In this document: one piece after another, positions 4,557 to 6,768 of the stretch
Layout: each line of letters begins with the position of its first letter
How positions within the stretch are numbered: the stretch's first letter is position 1
Translations under genes and position numbers: made by a program
Assembly (NCBI GenBank): GCA_905234305.1
Contig: CAJOHT010000035.1
Coordinates: forward strand, 11,712 to 18,479
DNA from: an uncultured Ruminococcus sp.
GTDB lineage: Bacteria; Bacillota; Clostridia; Oscillospirales; Acutalibacteraceae
Length of the DNA: 6,768 nucleotides
Direction: 5' to 3'
The notes under the pieces: generated by a model
The model's input: the letters and a program-made list of their open reading frames with translations, nothing else
What the model was told of the DNA's origin: nothing
Databases searched by the model: none

Positions 4557-6083
4557 ATGTCTGAAGTGAAAAGAAAATACCGTGTTCCGAACGCGGTCGT
4601 AAACTATTATCTTGTGCTTATGTTTACGGTGTTTCCGCTGTTTTTTACGAACAGCTTTACGAATATACGCCACGATAAGTATTATCTTTTTTTAGGATTA
4701 TCGACGGCTGTTATTGTTGTAGGAATAACGGCATTTTTGCTGAATTATTTTAATAATGAAATGAATGAGGACAAATGGTATAAAAGCCTGAGCGTTACCG
4801 ATATCGCGCTCGGGGCTTTTGTGCTGGTGTGCGTAGTTTCTACGGTGTTTTCCGACTATACTTTATCTTGCGTATCAGGCGAACAGGGAAGAAATGTAGG
4901 GCTGATTTTCATTATTGCCGCGGCTTTGGTATATGCTGTGATTTCGAGGCTTTATATTCAAAAGGATTATGTGTTCTTTTTTATGGCGGGAGGAAGCCTA
5001 GCGGTTTATATTCTCGCTGTACTGAATTTCTTTTATATTGATCCGCTGTCGATATATTCAGGCTACGGAGAGGAAATTATTAATGATTTTACCTCGACAA
5101 TCGGCAACAAGAATATAATGTCGGCATTTTGCTGTCTTACTATTCCGCTTTTTATGGTAATGTATATGAATACAAAAAACAGGTATCTGAAATATACCTG
5201 CCTGCTCTCGGCGGGAGCTGGTTTTTCCGCGATGCTTTGCGCGGACAGCGAGAGCGGTTTTTTGGGGCTTGTTCCCGCGGCGGCGCTTATCCTGCTTTAT
5301 TACAGTCGAAGAGCCGTTATGGTAAGAAAATTTTTTACCGTTCTGTGCGCTATGTTTATATGCGCTAAGCTGTTGAGTATTTTTCCGCTTTTTACCGATA
5401 ATAATAAAAAGGACTTAGGCACAATTCAGAAGTTTTTTGTTTACGGTAATCTAAGCTATGTGCTTATCGGCGCGGCTTTAGCGGCGGCGTTGATTATGTT
5501 TTTTATTGAGCGTAAAACCGTAGATAAAAAACTGTCTAAGGCTGTACCGATTACGCTTTCGGTAATTTATGCTTTGGTGTTGGGAGTTATCGCCGCGTTG
5601 TTTATCCGATACAGCTTTTTTGATACCGAAAGCAAACTTGAAGGAATAATGACTTTTTTCCGTTATAACGAAAAATGGGGAACTCATCGCGGCTTTATGT
5701 GGATAAAATCGTGGGAGATCTTTAAATCGGGAGGTATAAAAAACGCGCTTACCGGATACGGCCCCGATACTTTCTATTACGCGTTTGCTCCGTATTTTTC
5801 GGAGCTTTCGGATAAGTTTGGCGACTCATCGACAAACTGCGCCCATAATGAGCTTTTGAATTATCTGATTACTACAGGATTTTTAGGACTTTCGGCGTAT
5901 TTGACGTTCGTTGTATCGGCAATAGCGCGAGCGGTTAAATCGGCAGAAAAGAGCTTTTTGGCGATTGTGTTCGCGGCTCCCGTGTTATGTTATCTTATTC
6001 AGAGCATTGTTAATATATCAAATCCGATAGTTACGCCGTTTTTGTTTATTTATATAGGACTGATAGAAGCGGTTAAAAGCTGA
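4557..6083 (+). CDS. O-antigen ligase / Wzy polymerase family polytopic membrane protein
   Basis: A 508-residue integral membrane protein of the Wzy_C (O-antigen ligase-like) superfamily. Such proteins polymerise or transfer lipid-linked glycans on the outer face of the membrane. I count about 12-14 hydrophobic segments, for example near 17-34, 44-64, 83-99, 114-130, 138-160, 187-204, 213-228, 234-249, 298-317, 330-350, 433-456, 463-480 and 485-505. Family landmarks are a GNKN motif (183-186) before a membrane segment, and a long external loop (about 353-430) with THRGFMW (H377, R378), LTGYGPDTF and a CAHNELLNYL ending (H430, N431, E432) followed by TTGFLGL. The SR found after the mid-protein segment in many ligases reads SES here. 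Translation uses GGTGAT (4548-4553), which can pair with the 16S tail. In a Gram-positive the product is probably capsule or another wall polysaccharide. No glycosyltransferases or flippase flank it, so the substrate is unknown. Confidence 0.86.
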   Translation: MSEVKRKYRVPNAVVNYYLVLMFTVFPLFFTNSFTNIRHDKYYLFLGLSTAVIVVGITAFLLNYFNNEMNEDKWYKSLSVTDIALGAFVLVCVVSTVFSDYTLSCVSGEQGRNVGLIFIIAAALVYAVISRLYIQKDYVFFFMAGGSLAVYILAVLNFFYIDPLSIYSGYGEEIINDFTSTIGNKNIMSAFCCLTIPLFMVMYMNTKNRYLKYTCLLSAGAGFSAMLCADSESGFLGLVPAAALILLYYSRRAVMVRKFFTVLCAMFICAKLLSIFPLFTDNNKKDLGTIQKFFVYGNLSYVLIGAALAAALIMFFIERKTVDKKLSKAVPITLSVIYALVLGVIAALFIRYSFFDTESKLEGIMTFFRYNEKWGTHRGFMWIKSWEIFKSGGIKNALTGYGPDTFYYAFAPYFSELSDKFGDSSTNCAHNELLNYLITTGFLGLSAYLTFVVSAIARAVKSAEKSFLAIVFAAPVLCYLIQSIVNISNPIVTPFLFIYIGLIEAVKS

Positions 6084-6103
6084 TAAATTGATAGTTGGAT
6101 ACT

Positions 6104-6138
6104 AAACAGTAGGCATTAATTGCTTACTGTTTATTTTG
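6104..6138 (+). terminator. Terminator after the Wzy-like gene
   Basis: AAACAGTAGGC (6104-6114) pairs with GCTTACTGTTT (6122-6132) over 11 positions, one of them G-T, around a 7-base loop (ATTAATT). ATTTTG follows. It lies about 20 bases past the stop and separates this gene from ruvC. Confidence 0.78.
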
Positions 6139-6173
6139 TGGACAAATAATAGTAAAAGTATATATCTTTTTTA

Positions 6174-6202
6174 TTGCTAAGTTTAACGATTTGTGGTATA
6201 AT
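6174..6202 (+). promoter_or_regulatory. Sigma-A type promoter of ruvC
   Basis: TTGCTA (6174-6179), a 17-base spacer and a perfect TATAAT (6197-6202) preceded by TGG form an extended -10 promoter. The predicted start near 6209 leaves about 37 bases of leader carrying the ribosome site. It implies that the ruvC-ruvA unit begins here, after the preceding terminator. Confidence 0.75.
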
Positions 6203-6231
6203 CAAATGTAATAATGCGCAAATAGGCTTTT

Positions 6232-6236
6232 GGAGG
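6232..6236 (+). promoter_or_regulatory. Ribosome binding site that fixes the TTG start of ruvC
   Basis: GGAGG lies nine bases before TTG at 6246. The only longer reading in this frame begins at a TTG at 6174, inside the -35 box of the promoter and before the predicted transcription start. It would add 24 residues unlike any RuvC N-terminus. Confidence 0.85.
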
Positions 6237-6245
6237 GATTTTCGG

Positions 6246-6755
6246 TTGGTAGTGCTTGGAATTGACCCCGGTTACGCTATAGTAGGATGGGGACTTGTCG
6301 AGTTTAAAAACAATACCTTCCGTCCGCTGAGATTCGGCGCGATCACTACCGAAGCGGACGTGGATTTCAACCAAAGGCTTAAGATGATTTACGACGATTT
6401 ATCCGAAATTTCGGATATGTTCAAGCCTGACGCTATGGCGATTGAGAAGCTGTATTTTACTACGAATCAGAAAACCGCTATTATGGTAGCCGAGGCGAGA
6501 GGAGTTATCCTTTTAGCGGCTCAGCAGAGAGGAATTCCAATTTTTGAGTATACTCCGCTCCAGGTAAAAACCGCGGTAACTGGTTACGGAAAAGCTAAAA
6601 AACCGCAGGTTATGGAGATGACGAGGAGGCTTTTGAAGCTGCCCGAGGTTCCTAAGCCCGACGATACCGCCGACGCGCTTGCGATAGCGCTTACTCATAT
6701 TCAGGCGGCGGGCAGCGAACTCAGGCAGAAGATGTACAGAGAGGGGAATATTTAG
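6246..6755 (+). CDS. ruvC: Crossover junction endodeoxyribonuclease RuvC
   Basis: RuvC is the dimeric, Mg-dependent resolvase that makes paired nicks in Holliday junctions, working with the RuvAB branch-migration motor in recombinational repair. Read from TTG at 6246, the protein has 169 residues, the usual RuvC length, and opens with VVLGIDPGYAIVGWG, the classic N-terminus. All four acidic catalytic residues are visible: D7, E67 (AIEKLYF), and D140 and D143 in PDDTADALAIALTH. The junction-binding stretch FTTNQKTAIMVAEARGV (71-87) and the helix with TGYGKAKKPQV (112-122) are also typical. TTG is chosen over an upstream alternative because GGAGG precedes it and the protein then begins exactly where the family begins. 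The stop overlaps the start of ruvA by one base (TAGTG), the standard ruvC-ruvA order with likely translational coupling. Confidence 0.96.
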   Translation: MVVLGIDPGYAIVGWGLVEFKNNTFRPLRFGAITTEADVDFNQRLKMIYDDLSEISDMFKPDAMAIEKLYFTTNQKTAIMVAEARGVILLAAQQRGIPIFEYTPLQVKTAVTGYGKAKKPQVMEMTRRLLKLPEVPKPDDTADALAIALTHIQAAGSELRQKMYREGNI

Positions 6756-6768
6756 TGTTTTACAGCGT
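6755..6768 (+). CDS. ruvA: Holliday junction helicase subunit RuvA, first codons only (runs off window)
   Basis: A GTG start at 6755-6757 shares its first base with the ruvC TAG stop and is preceded by GAGAGGGGA (6739-6747). The visible residues are M-F-Y-S, matching the usual RuvA opening (M-I/F-Y-S-L). With ruvC directly upstream, ruvA is the expected next gene. RuvA is the tetrameric junction-binding partner of the RuvB motor. Only four full codons are visible, so the call leans on context. Confidence 0.75.

Noticed and set aside
4829..5687. Plus- and minus-strand open frames of about 70-80 residues inside the Wzy-like gene
   Set aside because: They are shadows of a long hydrophobic coding sequence and lack features of their own.
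3..6083. One polysaccharide operon linking the LCP enzyme, lipoprotein and Wzy-like protein
   Set aside because: Strand switches, at least three terminators and separate promoters divide these genes. Shared theme alone does not make them a cluster.
6084..6173. Possible small RNA between the Wzy-like gene and ruvC
   Set aside because: The only strong structure is a terminator stem right after the Wzy-like stop, and no independent promoter precedes it.
6174..6245. 24-residue N-terminal extension of RuvC from an upstream TTG
   Set aside because: This stretch holds the promoter and ribosome site of ruvC, and RuvC proteins begin just before the LGIDPG motif.
6183..6698. Minus-strand open frames of 61-63 residues opposite ruvC
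   Set aside because: They are antisense shadows of a conserved housekeeping gene, without ribosome sites.

Overview
The window looks like ordinary chromosome from a low-to-moderate G+C Gram-positive bacterium, most likely a gut-type Clostridia (Oscillospiraceae/Ruminococcaceae-like). This is inferred from the LytR-CpsA-Psr (LCP) wall-polymer enzyme, the cytoplasmic GH13 glucanase style, Shine-Dalgarno-led genes, an extended -10 (TGnTATAAT) promoter style and the compact gene layout. No transposase, integrase, CRISPR array, rRNA or tRNA was seen.

Layout: (1) 3-635 (+), the C-terminal part of an LCP phosphotransferase whose start lies off the left edge. (2) 634-746, a convergent intergenic spacer with two strong terminator hairpins and a short direct repeat. 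(3) 751-2391 (-), a cytoplasmic GH13 alpha-glucan hydrolase or transferase with a DUF1653 domain fused to its C-terminus. (4) 2392-2508, a divergent promoter region in which the two -35 boxes overlap. (5) 2509-2973 (+), an unrecognised small membrane protein whose last codons run into its own terminator. (6) 3019-4080 (-), a DUF2804 protein of unknown function. (7) 4081-4159, a divergent promoter region built around an 8-bp inverted repeat. (8) 4160-4516 (+), a small lipoprotein, and 4557-6083 (+), an O-antigen ligase/Wzy-type polytopic membrane protein with its own promoter placed over the lipoprotein stop codon. (9) 6246-6755 (+), ruvC, starting at TTG behind its own promoter, and the first codons of ruvA overlapping it by one base.

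Functionally there are three themes: cell-envelope polysaccharide (LCP enzyme, Wzy-like polymerase/ligase, perhaps the lipoprotein), intracellular alpha-glucan use (GH13-DUF1653), and Holliday-junction processing (ruvC-ruvA). Strand switches, terminators and separate promoters argue that these are several short transcription units rather than one pathway operon. I found no convincing new multi-gene system. The items most worth a second look are the GH13-DUF1653 fusion, the two compact divergent promoters, and the very short leader predicted for the Wzy-like gene.
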